This document shows, one piece after another, positions 1 to 10,260 of a stretch of DNA of 64,000 nt; the first letter of the stretch is position 1, and each line of letters opens with the position of its first letter. The DNA lies in contig CAYVWR010000002.1 of the NCBI GenBank assembly GCA_964455525.1, positions 310,001 through 374,000 on the forward strand, written 5' to 3'. A program made the position numbers and the translations under genes. The notes beneath the pieces were generated by a model, which saw nothing but the letters and a program-made list of their open reading frames with translations, was not told the origin of the DNA and searched no databases. This stretch comes from JAFDZV01 sp964455525. Lineage in GTDB: Bacteria; Bacteroidota; Ignavibacteria; OLB7.

Positions 1-2
1 TG

Positions 3-1592
3 ACAGCAAAAACGCCGGGGACGGTAACCATACTGCCGACGCTGGAGGAAAATGCGCTCTCGGCCAAGGTAAACGTGCTGGTGCTTGAAAGCGGGCGTAC
101 AAACCAGATTGGTGCAAGCGCTGGCAGCATCACGACCTACGGCGAAACGGCCGATGAGGTGATGACCGGAAGAAATTTCGTTCCGATCGACACAACGGGG
201 TATCACAACCAGGGAGCCATAGCCGCATCGGCACAGACGTTCGAGAAATCGGACTATGCGCCGATCTGGAAGCCGAAGAGCGCCTACGTGTATCGTACCG
301 CCATCTCCTCTGCCAACAGGACACTCCCCAATGCGCGGGTCTATAATGCCGGCCGGCTCGATACGCTGAAGCTTTTCAACTGGGATGACTTCGTGAAAAA
401 CGATACCACCAGGTGGCTTCGCACCGGCACGATACGGCGCTACAATAGCAGCGGAATCCCGCTGGAGACCGCCGATGCGCTCGGCCTCGTAAGCAGCGTA
501 AAGCTGGGGCACGATAGCACGGTGCCGCTGCTGGCGGCGGCAAATGCCGACTATGACGAGGTGATGTTCACAAGCTTCGAGGAGGATGGCAACGATAGTC
601 TTGTTGCCCATGCCGGGACTCGATCGCTTCGCGTTACCAGCAGCAGCAGCAGCCTTTTTTTTGTGAAGGGGCCAGCCGGAAACAACAGCTTCATACGGTT
701 CTGGGCGAAATACTCAAATCCCGTACTGCGGGATAATCCCCCTATCGGCCTTCAATTCAATCTCACGCCCGTTTCGCTGACAAAACAAAACGAGGTGGCG
801 CATGTTGGCGAGTGGACGTTGTACGAGGTCGGCACCGGACCCTCTTCCAATGCGGCAACCATCTTTTTCTCTATGACGAGCACTGGCAGCGATACCGTCT
901 GGATAGACGATGTGCGGGGGCAGCCGGTGGATGCGGAGATGACCTGCTATGTCTACGATCCACGGACGTTCCAGCCGCTTGCCATGTTCGATGCCGATCA
1001 TTTTGGTGCCTATACGCAGTACAACGCCGAGGGCCGCCCCGTGCGCACGATCGTTGAAACCGTTCGTGGCCTCAAGACGGTGCAGGAGGCGCATATCAAT
1101 GTTCCGGGCGTCGATCGTGGCGCCATCGTGGAGCAGGGAATGCCGATGCCCGCGGCAAGGCCTCGCGGCACCCGCACCGGCTATCGCGGTATGGACGCAA
1201 CGCTCGGCCAGGCGCCGGGATTTACGTCCGGGAGCGCCGATCTGCTCGATTTCCAGCTTGGCCCGGATGGGCACAAGCTGGAGATACTGGGCGGAGCGGA
1301 GCCTTCGTTGCCGGATCTGAATGCCACGCCCGATCTGGATCTGCCCGGCGCTGATCTGCTTGGTAACGTGCAGGGGCTGAAAGAGATCGAGATGCTCTAT
1401 AAACGCGAGCAGGATCTGCTGGAACGAGAGCGCACTGAGCTTTCAGCAGATGAACGCAGGGTGGTGGAACAGGAGCTTTCCGATCTCCGGAACGAGCGGC
1501 AGCGGCTTCTGAAACGCCTTGGCATCTCCCAGGAGGAGATGCAGCGCATCCATCAGGAACTTCAACAGCGCGACGCATCATCACCCCGATAG
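3..1592 (+). CDS. C-terminal part of a large secreted/Rhs-associated protein (5' end outside window)
   Basis: The reading frame is already open at base 3, so a GTG at 75 is not a convincing start and this is the 3' part of a longer gene. The middle (about nt 690-930) looks like a carbohydrate-binding-type beta-sandwich: an FIRFWAKY stretch, then VWIDDVRG. It is followed by a YD-like segment (YDPRTFQPLAMFD, YTQYNAEGRPV) of the type seen before or inside Rhs proteins. The last 70 residues are strongly charged and heptad-like (LYKREQDLLERERTEL and on), predicting a coiled coil. The gene sits 111 bp upstream of the giant Rhs gene on the same strand, so a role as partner or paralogue of that toxin is likely but inferred. 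No enzyme motif is visible. Confidence 0.7.
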   Translation, partial: TAKTPGTVTILPTLEENALSAKVNVLVLESGRTNQIGASAGSITTYGETADEVMTGRNFVPIDTTGYHNQGAIAASAQTFEKSDYAPIWKPKSAYVYRTAISSANRTLPNARVYNAGRLDTLKLFNWDDFVKNDTTRWLRTGTIRRYNSSGIPLETADALGLVSSVKLGHDSTVPLLAAANADYDEVMFTSFEEDGNDSLVAHAGTRSLRVTSSSSSLFFVKGPAGNNSFIRFWAKYSNPVLRDNPPIGLQFNLTPVSLTKQNEVAHVGEWTLYEVGTGPSSNAATIFFSMTSTGSDTVWIDDVRGQPVDAEMTCYVYDPRTFQPLAMFDADHFGAYTQYNAEGRPVRTIVETVRGLKTVQEAHINVPGVDRGAIVEQGMPMPAARPRGTRTGYRGMDATLGQAPGFTSGSADLLDFQLGPDGHKLEILGGAEPSLPDLNATPDLDLPGADLLGNVQGLKEIEMLYKREQDLLERERTELSADERRVVEQELSDLRNERQRLLKRLGISQEEMQRIHQELQQRDASSPR

Positions 1593-1703
1593 CCTGTCGC
1601 CTGCCCCCTCCGGCAGGTGACCCGTACCCCCCGGAGGGGGGAGTACTGCTGTCGGACGCCGACGCAGTGTCATCGAGTGTGCCCTTTTTTATTCGGTACC
1701 AGT

Positions 1704-4700
1704 ATGTTCTCCATGAATTCCTCCCGTTCAGCACTAGTTCCGGCAGCCATTGTGTTCTGGCTGCTTCTGCTCCTTCCTCTGCATGCCCAGCAGGATCTGC
1801 CAACCGGCGATCGTATCCCCGAGGATACAACCGCCCAGGTGCTCGGCTATCAGTATATCGAGCGCTCCGATAGCCTCGTCGCGGACCATGCCCAGTTGCA
1901 GAGCGCTGTTGGAGGCACACTCGATTCTCTGCTGCGTTATGGCAATACCCTCCCGGTGCATTGCACCGATCGGCCCCTGCATGCCTGCGGCATTGATCTG
2001 CGGCTGGATCTTGGCGATCGCTATACCTACGGTACCAATGGATTCCTGGCAGAGATTCGCCTCAACCTCGTCGGCTGGGATAGCTCCAATGTGCCCACCC
2101 TGGAACATAACGGCATCTTCCTACAGATCGATCAGACCGCGCCGGAACAGTTGTACCGCCTGGAATATCATGGAAGCGATTCCGCGAAATTCCTCTCCAC
2201 GCAGAAGTTCACGATCCATCCCACCTACTATGGGGCAAGCTCCCTTGTGCAGCCGGACGTTCGGCTGACCGCATCCTATCGCGAGGAGTATGCCATCGCC
2301 GCGGTGAACTCCTCGTTGCCAGCTTCATCGGTTCTCAGCCCGGTTGCACAGAGCGCCGCGGTGAGCCGTGGCAATCCGGTGCGTCTGTCGTGGGAGCTTG
2401 ATTATGCCTGCGACTCGTTTCCCGGCTATCAGGTGCAGTTGCTCCGGCTGTACAACACCGATTCGGCGTTCACGCTTCAGACGCAGGTCGAGGCCGTGGT
2501 GGACTGGCGTCAGGCGCTCACGGTGGAGACCGCCGATGGCCGCCAGCACCTCGACCTGACGATCGCCGAGGGGACGGGGTTCTATCTCTGGCGTGTGCGC
2601 CCGATCGGCAGCGTGTATCCGGGAGGCATCGCCGATGCCCGCAACTGGGGCGTCTGGAGCATTGCTCCGGCGCAGGGTGCGGTGGTGACCTACACAAGCG
2701 CCGACGATACTGCTCTGCCGGATGCCGGCTTCTTCTACGAGCAGTTCGATGGCGATAAGACCTGGGCCTATGGTCGCACCTTCGCCGAGAACGGCCGCAT
2801 GGGTGAGGCGATGAGCTATTTCACCGATGGGGGGACACCTCGCCAGAGCCAGGTGAAGCTCCAGAGCCTCCAGAAGGTGCTGGTTGGCAGCTCCGCCAGC
2901 GATTACTCCGGTCGTGGTGCGGTCGGCTCGATGTCCGCGCCGGTCGGGGAGCGCGCCTTGATTGATGGCGGCAGCGGGTTCTTCGGCTACGTTCCGGATC
3001 TGCTGCTGAGCGGTGGCGATGAGCTGAGCGCCCGGCATTTCGATGCCGACAGCACGTATGGCAATCCGGCTGCGGTCACCAGCGGGACGGTCGGGGATTA
3101 TTATTCCGGCAGCGGCCCGGATGCGGAGATCCCGAGCGCCGGTGGGTATCCGTATGTGCGGTCGGTGTATTCGAGCGATGGCAGCGGCCGTCTTGCGGAG
3201 CAGGGCGGTGTTGGTCCGGTGCATCGGATCGGCGGTGGCGCCGACGGCAAGGACCGCACGGCGAAGGTGTATTATTCAAGCGTGTCGGATATGGAACTGG
3301 TTCGCATGTTCGGTGATGAGGCGCCGGCCGATACGAGCGTGCGGAAGGTGCTGGTGGTCGATGCGAACAAGGTGACCTCGATCCAGTATGTGTCGAAGGA
3401 GGGACAGGTACTGGCCACGGCCCTGCAACGCCCGCAGGGTGATACGGTTCTGATGCCGCTGAGCGAGACGATGCGCTTGAACCTGAGCATCAGCGACACG
3501 CTGCGTGGGGATCGCTCGCGTGGGGCGTACAGCTTCAGTTCGAGCAAGCGCCTGAGCTTTACCGAGCCGACGTCGCTTGTGCTGAACTACCGGATCATGC
3601 CGAACACGCTGGTTGCCGATGGGTGCGCGACAGAGTGCACAACGTGCGATTATCATGTGACGGTGATCCTGCACAATGTTGAGGACCCGGATAAGACGCT
3701 GGAGTTTCCCCTGGTGATCGGTGCGGATGAGTGCACGCTGAACCAGATGCGGCAGATCGTTGCTCCGGTGGTGGTTTCGCCGGGCACGTATATCATCGAG
3801 CGGCGTGTGGAGGCCAACACGGTCGATCCTACGCGGATCAGCGCGGAGAACCCGTATGGGACGACCTATGCCGAAGAGTTTCGCAACCGTGTTGCGGCGA
3901 GCATGGATGCGGAGATCCGTGCCAACGATACGCTTCAGGAGGTATTCCGGCTTCTTGCCGTGGCCGATTTCGATAGCCTGTATCACTATCTGGGCGTGCA
4001 TCCGGACACGGTCACGACCAAGACGATCACTACCGAGTGCTGCACGGTGGAGATCCCGATCATTGACCCGCGGTGCGGGTATAACCCCTGCCGTGACAGC
4101 GTGCCGGATTTCGAGATGCATCTGATCGATCGGTGGAAGAGCCGGTTTGTGCATGGGGTCGATACGCTGAACCTGAACAACTATTTCAAGTTCGATGGCG
4201 GCAACAAATACCCGAACGGATTGAGCTTCCTGAATGGGAAGGGCGCATTCAATTTCATGATCGGGAAGATGCTCCAGGAGCGGCGTGCGGACAGCAGCTA
4301 TGTGTACGATTGCGGGGAGTTGTGGAGCATCTGGGATGGTCTTGTCGGCTCGCTGGATCGCCTGGCGCTGGCGGAGAACGATGAGGCGTACCGTGCGGAT
4401 TTCGATCTGCTGGAGATGTTTCTGGATGCGGCGGGACGAATGTATCGGGATACATCGACGATTGCCTACGACACCACACGCGGATATCTGCTGTATGCAT
4501 ACAAATACCTGAACTACCAGATCGGGGATGAACCGTCGTGCGAGGTCGGCACCGGGTACAATAGCGGCTGGCATGGGAACGCGGACTCGAGCGGCCGGTG
4601 GGAGCAGTTGAACTCCTGCGTGAACGGTACGAAGCGCCAGAATAGTGGCGTGGATCGGAAGATGTACGACTGCCTGGTCAGCGGGAGCGCAAGCGAGAAG

Positions 4701-7700
4701 GATAGCTGTCTGCTGGGGATGAAGGCGAAGGCGGAGGGGGATTGTGTGGAGTACTGCGATCGGAAGTTCTGGGAGTTCCACGGGCGGATCACCTCGGCGT
4801 ATGCGGGTATCGGACGGAAGGTGCAGGAGGGAGAGGCGTACTGCATGGCGCAGACGATGGTCGATAGCTGCCGTGCCGGGTGCGAGCTGTCGGTGTTCTA
4901 TGGTCTGTCGGGTCATATCGACAGCATTGGGAGCACAGCGGAGTGGTTGGCGCAGGAGAAGGTTCGCCGCTACACGGTGGAGGTGAGCGTGCCGGACACG
5001 GTTGGCGTCGAGTTGGTGTGTGCAAGCGACTCGATGACGCTGCACACGGGTTGGACGCAGCCGCGGACACGGATGATCGTGGACCATCTGAACCTTCGTC
5101 TGGAGGAGTATCGCACGGGGCTTGGCGGTGATGTGGATGCGGTGGAGTGGAACTTCGCGAATGCATTGCGCGAGATCGCGCCAGGCGGGATTGTGGCAAG
5201 CCTTGAGGATTCGGTGGTGCTGGTGTCGCCCGGCCTGCTATCGCGATTTGCTCTGGATGGGTGTGCGCTGCGGTATACGCTCGATAGCGTGTATGCAATG
5301 CCGCATCCGATGGTTGGGTGGCTCAATGAGTTCCTGAACACGATGTGGGGCTATCCGGTCGATGCTCTGGTGAACGGTGACACTGCTGTCTGTCTGCATA
5401 CTTCCCAGTCCTATGAAGACGCTTACCTCAGTGTTGCCAACTATGGTCCGATGGATCTGGCAATATCAGACTCGCTCGCTGGAGCACTTGCACCGATGCG
5501 TGATTTTCGTGCCCGTGCGTTCCATTTCATCAATGGAGTGTCTGGTGCCCAGAGTGTAGGAGACCTGCTCACGGTGGATCTGGAGAAAGTTCTGGCGGTG
5601 CAGCCGTATCCAGGGGAGCCATTGCGCTTCTCGGGGATGCTGGGGATTGGGACCGATTCGCGGCATTGGGATAGTTGTTATCAGGGGCAGACTCTTGTGC
5701 CAGGATGTCCAGCAGGGCTGGATAGGATCCAGACAGTTATGGAGATACAATGTAGAGTGAATCCCTGGGATGATACACTCCGGCAGGTGATCGTATCACA
5801 TCAGGTGATGGACACACGGTGGCCGTCCGTCGGTGCGATCAACTTTTTCAATGCCCTGGACGATAGCAGCCGTCAGTTGATCCGCAGTTATTTCACCCAA
5901 CCGTTTACTGAGATCTTTGGCAGCTATGGCCAGGATGCCGAGGGGTATCTGACATATCATTTCAAGTCACCGATGGTCGATATGGTGCTGCGCGTGCATG
6001 GCATCCGCTTCGGCTCCGCTGGTACGTCGATGACGCTGCACGAGAACATCTGCGATACCCTCGTCTGCCCCGCCATCTGCATGCGCTGGGTCGAACCCGA
6101 TACCATCGCGACCAACAACGCCGATCAGCTCCTCCCGGAGAAGTGCGCCGAGACCGCTGCTCGCACCATCGCCGATGGCATCACTGCCAGCATCAACCGC
6201 TGCATCGCACAGCAGACCGCTCACCTGGAGCAGGCCTACCGCTCGCAGTGCGCAACCGGCGACAACCTCGATGATACCCTCATCCTCACCTATGCGATCG
6301 ACTACTATCACTTCACGCTCTACTCCTACGATCGGGCCGGTAACCTCGTCAGAACCGTCTCGCCAGCCGGTGTCGACTGGGTGCAGTCGAACATCTCGCG
6401 CATGACCCTGCTGAATGCGGGGATCACGACCAGGTACGAGTACAACTCGCTCGGCCAGCTAGTCAGCAGCTTCTCGCCGGATGCCGATTCCACCTGGACC
6501 TGGTACGACCAGTGGGGACGTCCGCGATTCTCGCAGGAACGTCGTCAGGCCGATAGTGGCGTGTATGGCTATGTGAACTACGATGATCTCGGCCGTGTTG
6601 TTGAGTCCGGGATCAGCACGCTTGCGATCGCCGGTCGTGCGTTTGTCGATCAGGTGAACAACCCTGGCTTCCCGTCGATGGGCCAGGAACGCACCACGAT
6701 CAGCTATGGTGGCCCATCGACCCGCGATTACCTCGATGGCACCCCGCAGCGCAACCTCCGCAACCGAGTCAGCCGTGTGACAACCGATGAGGGCGTGACC
6801 ACCCACTACAGCTACGATGAGCATGGTAACCTCGTCTGGCTCTCGCAGGATATCCCAGGGTTGCCCGTGGTGAACTACCAGCGCTACGAGTACGAGCTGG
6901 TCAGCGGGAACCTGCTGAAGACGATCTACAACGAAGGTCGCAGCGATGCGCTGTACCACCGCTATGCCTACGATGCGGACAACCGGCTGGTAGAGGTGGC
7001 AACCTCACGCGATGGCTACCTGTGGGATCGAGATGCTCGCTATCACTACTACACCGGTGGTGCCCTTGCTCGCCGCGAGATCGGCGAGGATCATCTTCAA
7101 GGTCTGGACTACACCTACACGCTGCAAGGGTGGCTGAAGGCGGTGAACCATCCGAGCCTGGATGCGGCGAATGATCCCGGCGGCGATGGCCTGAGCACTG
7201 CATACCCGGCCGACTCGTTCGCGCTGGAGCTTGGGTATTATCGCGGCGACTATGTGCGCAGCGGCTCGTCGCTGGACTCATCGTCATCGACGGGGTTACG
7301 TGGTTCGCCGCTGTACAGTGGGAACATCACGAGCACCAGCACACATGTCGGCAAACAGACCGGCGGTCGCTACGAGCAGTTGAGCGGGGAGGTGTATCGT
7401 TATGACCAGTTGGAACGCCTCACCAGCAGCGACTTCCGGTTCTATGATGCCGGTACCTGGAACCAGACGACGGAGTACGCAAGCCGCTATGCCTACACCC
7501 GCGACGGTGACCTCGACACGCTTGTTCGTCGTGCCTACGACACGCTTGGCAGCAACCGTATGGACAGCCTTGTGTACCGCTACGCGGGCGGCGGCTCTCT
7601 AAACCATCGTCTGGTGCGTGTTGAGGAGGCGGTGACCGGTGAGCCGTACGTTGAGGACATCGGTCCTGGCCAGTCGATGATGAACTATCAGTACGACCGC

Positions 7701-9848
7701 AGCGGGAACCTGGTTCGCGATGAGCAGGAGAAGCTGAGCCTTCGTTGGAACGGGAGCGGGAAGCTCTCGCGGATGGAGAAGCGGGTAGCGGCGAACCGAT
7801 GGACGATCGCGGAGTATCTGTACGACGCACAGGGGAACCGTGTGCGCCGGGAGCTGTTCGAGCGCGTTCCGGGCAGTCCGATGATGAGCGCACGGACCAC
7901 GTGGTATGTGCACGATGCGGTAGGTCGAGTGATCTCGATCTACGAGCAGCAGTGTGTGCGTCCGGCCGACAGCGATGGGGATGGTGTAGCCGATATCGAT
8001 GACAACTGTCCGTACACGTGGAACCCGACGCAGGCCGATAGCGACGGCGATGGGATCGGTGATGCCTGCGACAATTGTGTGTACACGCATAATCCATCGC
8101 AGTCTGATGCAGACCGTGATGGTGTGGGGGACGAGTGCGACAACTGCATGTACTGGAACCCGGATCAGGCAGACATCAACGCGAACGGTGTTGGCGACCC
8201 TTGTGATGTGTGGTATGTGGACATCGACAGCGATGGCGACGGTATCTACGATCGTCAGGACCCATGTCCGGAGGTGTACAACCCATGGTGGAGTGTGGAC
8301 AGCGATGGCGACGGTATCCCGGACGAATGCGACAACTGTCCGAGCGTAGCCAACGCAGACCAGCGTGATATCAATGGCAATGGTATTGGCGATGCCTGCG
8401 AGGATCTGAGCGGCAGTTGCAGCCTGGCGTTGGTGGAGCAGCCGATCTACGGTTTGGGTCGTGAGGGAGTGATCCGTCCAGGGAACGTTGTTCTCGGTGG
8501 ACAGGGCCGCGACACGTTGTACACGCGGCGGTTGGGCGAGAAGCTGTACGAGCTGCCGGACCATCTCGGGAACGTGCGTGGTGTGATCAGCGACCGATTG
8601 CTGTCGGAGATCGTGAAGGGAGTCCCGTCGGAGTTCCGCGCAGATGTTCGTCGCTACAGCCATGTGTATCCATACGGTATGGAGATGCCAGGGCGGTACT
8701 ACAGCGGGAGCGGATACCGGTATGGGTACAACGGGATGGAGGAGGACAGCGCATCGACGGGAGACCATTACACGAGTTACTTCCGCCAGTACGATGCACG
8801 GCTAGGTCGATTCTGGAGCGTAGACCCGGTAGTGCATCCGTGGGAGTCGCCGTATGCGGCGATGGCTGGCAATCCGATCCTGATGAGTGATGCCAGCGGA
8901 GCAGATCCGGAGACTGGAGGGGAGGGAACAAGAAACGATAGGGCAGGATTCAACCCTGATTGTAACTGCTTCCGAACGGATGACATTGTGGTCACCCCAC
9001 AGAGGGATAAAGAAGGTGAGCGAGTTGAGCCAATCAAGGGGCCAGAGTGGCTTGTAAGGGCAAATCGTGAAGGAGCAGAGAATCGCGATTGGGCGTATAA
9101 GCAGTGGGCGCGCACGATGGCGTCGTACAATGCTAGAATTGATGCGAATCGTTTACTTCGTCCAGCCGATGCAAGGAGTATAAGAGAATGGATGAATTGG
9201 CAGTTAGAGGACTTTGGATACTTGCTACTGAGTGATCCCGGGCATGCGGGCCAGCGGTTGCGTGAATCGGAGATGGCAGGTTTTCTTCCAATCTTGAGCC
9301 AGTTGCAAGCCGTAGCACAGGTAGTTGATGAAGGGATGAGCTTGGAAGGGGGTGTTGGCTTGGGGTTAGCTGTTCTGGATATCACGCCTCTAGGAAAGGT
9401 AGATGAGGTGATAGAAGGAGCCGGGAAAGGTGTTAAGTTGTTGGCTGGGGCTGGGGCACATGGGGATGAGGTCGTAGGTACCCGGAGGGCGTTAGCTGCG
9501 CAGAGAACCTCATTAATGCCAGACTTCCCGGAAGGCACATTCTCAATTAGCGACTGGGCCGGATATCCTGAAGGAGTACCTAAGCCTGATGGGCCTTTTC
9601 GGTTGCTGAAAGGTGCTGAATACGACGCTGCACGCAAGGCTGCAAATAAACAAAATGCTAAGATTAGGCTTGCAGGGGACTTGAAAGGAGAACTCGTCGA
9701 TATACATGAAGTCCATCCTGTGAAATTTGCAGGATCTCCTATAGATCCTGCAAATAAATTAATACTAGATAGGAATATTCATAGGAAACAGGTAACACCA
9801 TGGTGGAATCGGTTGCTTAAAGATATTATGAAGCGTAAATATGAATAA
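1704..9848 (+). CDS. Giant Rhs/YD-repeat polymorphic toxin with TSP3 repeats and HNH-like C-terminal tip
   Basis: The frame opens at a GTG at 1617, but ATG 1704 (or 1713) begins a normal signal peptide (basic start, leucine-rich core, LHAQQ cleavage zone), so I place the start there; the product is about 2714 residues. Residues 1-1530 are a long beta-rich, cysteine-containing region without a recognised domain. Residues about 1530-2085 carry YD repeats (YSYDRAGNLVRTV, YDQWGRPRFS, YSYDEHGNLVWL). Residues about 2088-2236 hold five calcium-binding thrombospondin type 3 repeats (DSDGDG..D..DNCP). The Rhs-associated core follows (DHLGNVRGV, YRYGYNGME, RQYDARLGRFWSVDP, ending near SDASGADPE). The last 310 residues are the variable tip, ending in an HNH-like pattern (HEVHP, then N and H, then TPWWNR) that suggests a nuclease. 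Base composition turns AT-rich exactly at the tip. The stop overlaps the SUKH immunity gene by 8 bp. Confidence 0.9.
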   Translation: MFSMNSSRSALVPAAIVFWLLLLLPLHAQQDLPTGDRIPEDTTAQVLGYQYIERSDSLVADHAQLQSAVGGTLDSLLRYGNTLPVHCTDRPLHACGIDLRLDLGDRYTYGTNGFLAEIRLNLVGWDSSNVPTLEHNGIFLQIDQTAPEQLYRLEYHGSDSAKFLSTQKFTIHPTYYGASSLVQPDVRLTASYREEYAIAAVNSSLPASSVLSPVAQSAAVSRGNPVRLSWELDYACDSFPGYQVQLLRLYNTDSAFTLQTQVEAVVDWRQALTVETADGRQHLDLTIAEGTGFYLWRVRPIGSVYPGGIADARNWGVWSIAPAQGAVVTYTSADDTALPDAGFFYEQFDGDKTWAYGRTFAENGRMGEAMSYFTDGGTPRQSQVKLQSLQKVLVGSSASDYSGRGAVGSMSAPVGERALIDGGSGFFGYVPDLLLSGGDELSARHFDADSTYGNPAAVTSGTVGDYYSGSGPDAEIPSAGGYPYVRSVYSSDGSGRLAEQGGVGPVHRIGGGADGKDRTAKVYYSSVSDMELVRMFGDEAPADTSVRKVLVVDANKVTSIQYVSKEGQVLATALQRPQGDTVLMPLSETMRLNLSISDTLRGDRSRGAYSFSSSKRLSFTEPTSLVLNYRIMPNTLVADGCATECTTCDYHVTVILHNVEDPDKTLEFPLVIGADECTLNQMRQIVAPVVVSPGTYIIERRVEANTVDPTRISAENPYGTTYAEEFRNRVAASMDAEIRANDTLQEVFRLLAVADFDSLYHYLGVHPDTVTTKTITTECCTVEIPIIDPRCGYNPCRDSVPDFEMHLIDRWKSRFVHGVDTLNLNNYFKFDGGNKYPNGLSFLNGKGAFNFMIGKMLQERRADSSYVYDCGELWSIWDGLVGSLDRLALAENDEAYRADFDLLEMFLDAAGRMYRDTSTIAYDTTRGYLLYAYKYLNYQIGDEPSCEVGTGYNSGWHGNADSSGRWEQLNSCVNGTKRQNSGVDRKMYDCLVSGSASEKDSCLLGMKAKAEGDCVEYCDRKFWEFHGRITSAYAGIGRKVQEGEAYCMAQTMVDSCRAGCELSVFYGLSGHIDSIGSTAEWLAQEKVRRYTVEVSVPDTVGVELVCASDSMTLHTGWTQPRTRMIVDHLNLRLEEYRTGLGGDVDAVEWNFANALREIAPGGIVASLEDSVVLVSPGLLSRFALDGCALRYTLDSVYAMPHPMVGWLNEFLNTMWGYPVDALVNGDTAVCLHTSQSYEDAYLSVANYGPMDLAISDSLAGALAPMRDFRARAFHFINGVSGAQSVGDLLTVDLEKVLAVQPYPGEPLRFSGMLGIGTDSRHWDSCYQGQTLVPGCPAGLDRIQTVMEIQCRVNPWDDTLRQVIVSHQVMDTRWPSVGAINFFNALDDSSRQLIRSYFTQPFTEIFGSYGQDAEGYLTYHFKSPMVDMVLRVHGIRFGSAGTSMTLHENICDTLVCPAICMRWVEPDTIATNNADQLLPEKCAETAARTIADGITASINRCIAQQTAHLEQAYRSQCATGDNLDDTLILTYAIDYYHFTLYSYDRAGNLVRTVSPAGVDWVQSNISRMTLLNAGITTRYEYNSLGQLVSSFSPDADSTWTWYDQWGRPRFSQERRQADSGVYGYVNYDDLGRVVESGISTLAIAGRAFVDQVNNPGFPSMGQERTTISYGGPSTRDYLDGTPQRNLRNRVSRVTTDEGVTTHYSYDEHGNLVWLSQDIPGLPVVNYQRYEYELVSGNLLKTIYNEGRSDALYHRYAYDADNRLVEVATSRDGYLWDRDARYHYYTGGALARREIGEDHLQGLDYTYTLQGWLKAVNHPSLDAANDPGGDGLSTAYPADSFALELGYYRGDYVRSGSSLDSSSSTGLRGSPLYSGNITSTSTHVGKQTGGRYEQLSGEVYRYDQLERLTSSDFRFYDAGTWNQTTEYASRYAYTRDGDLDTLVRRAYDTLGSNRMDSLVYRYAGGGSLNHRLVRVEEAVTGEPYVEDIGPGQSMMNYQYDRSGNLVRDEQEKLSLRWNGSGKLSRMEKRVAANRWTIAEYLYDAQGNRVRRELFERVPGSPMMSARTTWYVHDAVGRVISIYEQQCVRPADSDGDGVADIDDNCPYTWNPTQADSDGDGIGDACDNCVYTHNPSQSDADRDGVGDECDNCMYWNPDQADINANGVGDPCDVWYVDIDSDGDGIYDRQDPCPEVYNPWWSVDSDGDGIPDECDNCPSVANADQRDINGNGIGDACEDLSGSCSLALVEQPIYGLGREGVIRPGNVVLGGQGRDTLYTRRLGEKLYELPDHLGNVRGVISDRLLSEIVKGVPSEFRADVRRYSHVYPYGMEMPGRYYSGSGYRYGYNGMEEDSASTGDHYTSYFRQYDARLGRFWSVDPVVHPWESPYAAMAGNPILMSDASGADPETGGEGTRNDRAGFNPDCNCFRTDDIVVTPQRDKEGERVEPIKGPEWLVRANREGAENRDWAYKQWARTMASYNARIDANRLLRPADARSIREWMNWQLEDFGYLLLSDPGHAGQRLRESEMAGFLPILSQLQAVAQVVDEGMSLEGGVGLGLAVLDITPLGKVDEVIEGAGKGVKLLAGAGAHGDEVVGTRRALAAQRTSLMPDFPEGTFSISDWAGYPEGVPKPDGPFRLLKGAEYDAARKAANKQNAKIRLAGDLKGELVDIHEVHPVKFAGSPIDPANKLILDRNIHRKQVTPWWNRLLKDIMKRKYE

Positions 9849-10260
9849 CGTAATCAATTCACTGCTTATAGAATTTCAGACAAATGGTCAGACATTATCT
9901 GGTTCTATGGAAACTGTTGAAGATCACTTCGGATGCGTCTTCCCTGAGGACTATAAGACTTTTTTACAGCTCAATAATGGAGGAGAAGGCTTCGTCGGCG
10001 AGCAGTATCTCATCCTGTGGAGAGTTGAAGAGATCATTGGCTTAAACCGTGAATATGAAGTAGCAGAGTATGCACCAGGTCTGATCCTGTTCGGCTCGAA
10101 TGGGGGAGGAGAGGCCTTTGCTTTCGATATTAGAGATAAACAAATTAAGATTGTTGTTGTACCATTTATTGGAATGTGTATAGAGAATGTGTTATTTGTT
10201 GCGTTCGATTTCAATGATTTCATTACTCAGATAGCTAAGCCTGATGGACTCTTCCCATAA
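9841..10260 (+). CDS. SMI1/KNR4 (SUKH) family immunity protein, copy A
   Basis: The 139-residue product has the SUKH signature: an N-terminal helix, then CVFPEDYKTFLQLNNGGEGF, and a later ILFGSNGGGEAFAFD strand pair. SUKH proteins are common immunity proteins that bind and block nuclease tips of Rhs, CDI and WapA-type toxins in the cytoplasm. Here the gene starts inside the last codons of the Rhs gene (8-bp overlap), which supports translational coupling and a cognate toxin-immunity pair. A near-identical second copy lies at 20304. The assignment to SUKH is secure; the exact target (the HNH-like tip) is inferred from position. Confidence 0.92.
   Translation: MNNVINSLLIEFQTNGQTLSGSMETVEDHFGCVFPEDYKTFLQLNNGGEGFVGEQYLILWRVEEIIGLNREYEVAEYAPGLILFGSNGGGEAFAFDIRDKQIKIVVVPFIGMCIENVLFVAFDFNDFITQIAKPDGLFP

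Noticed and set aside
1617..1703. Upstream GTG start for the Rhs gene
   Set aside because: The extra 29 residues are cysteine- and arginine-rich and would bury the clear signal peptide that begins at 1704/1713.
3276..5087. 603-codon minus-strand open frame inside the Rhs gene
   Set aside because: It is a mirror of a GC-rich, strongly biased gene; no domain or ribosome site is visible.
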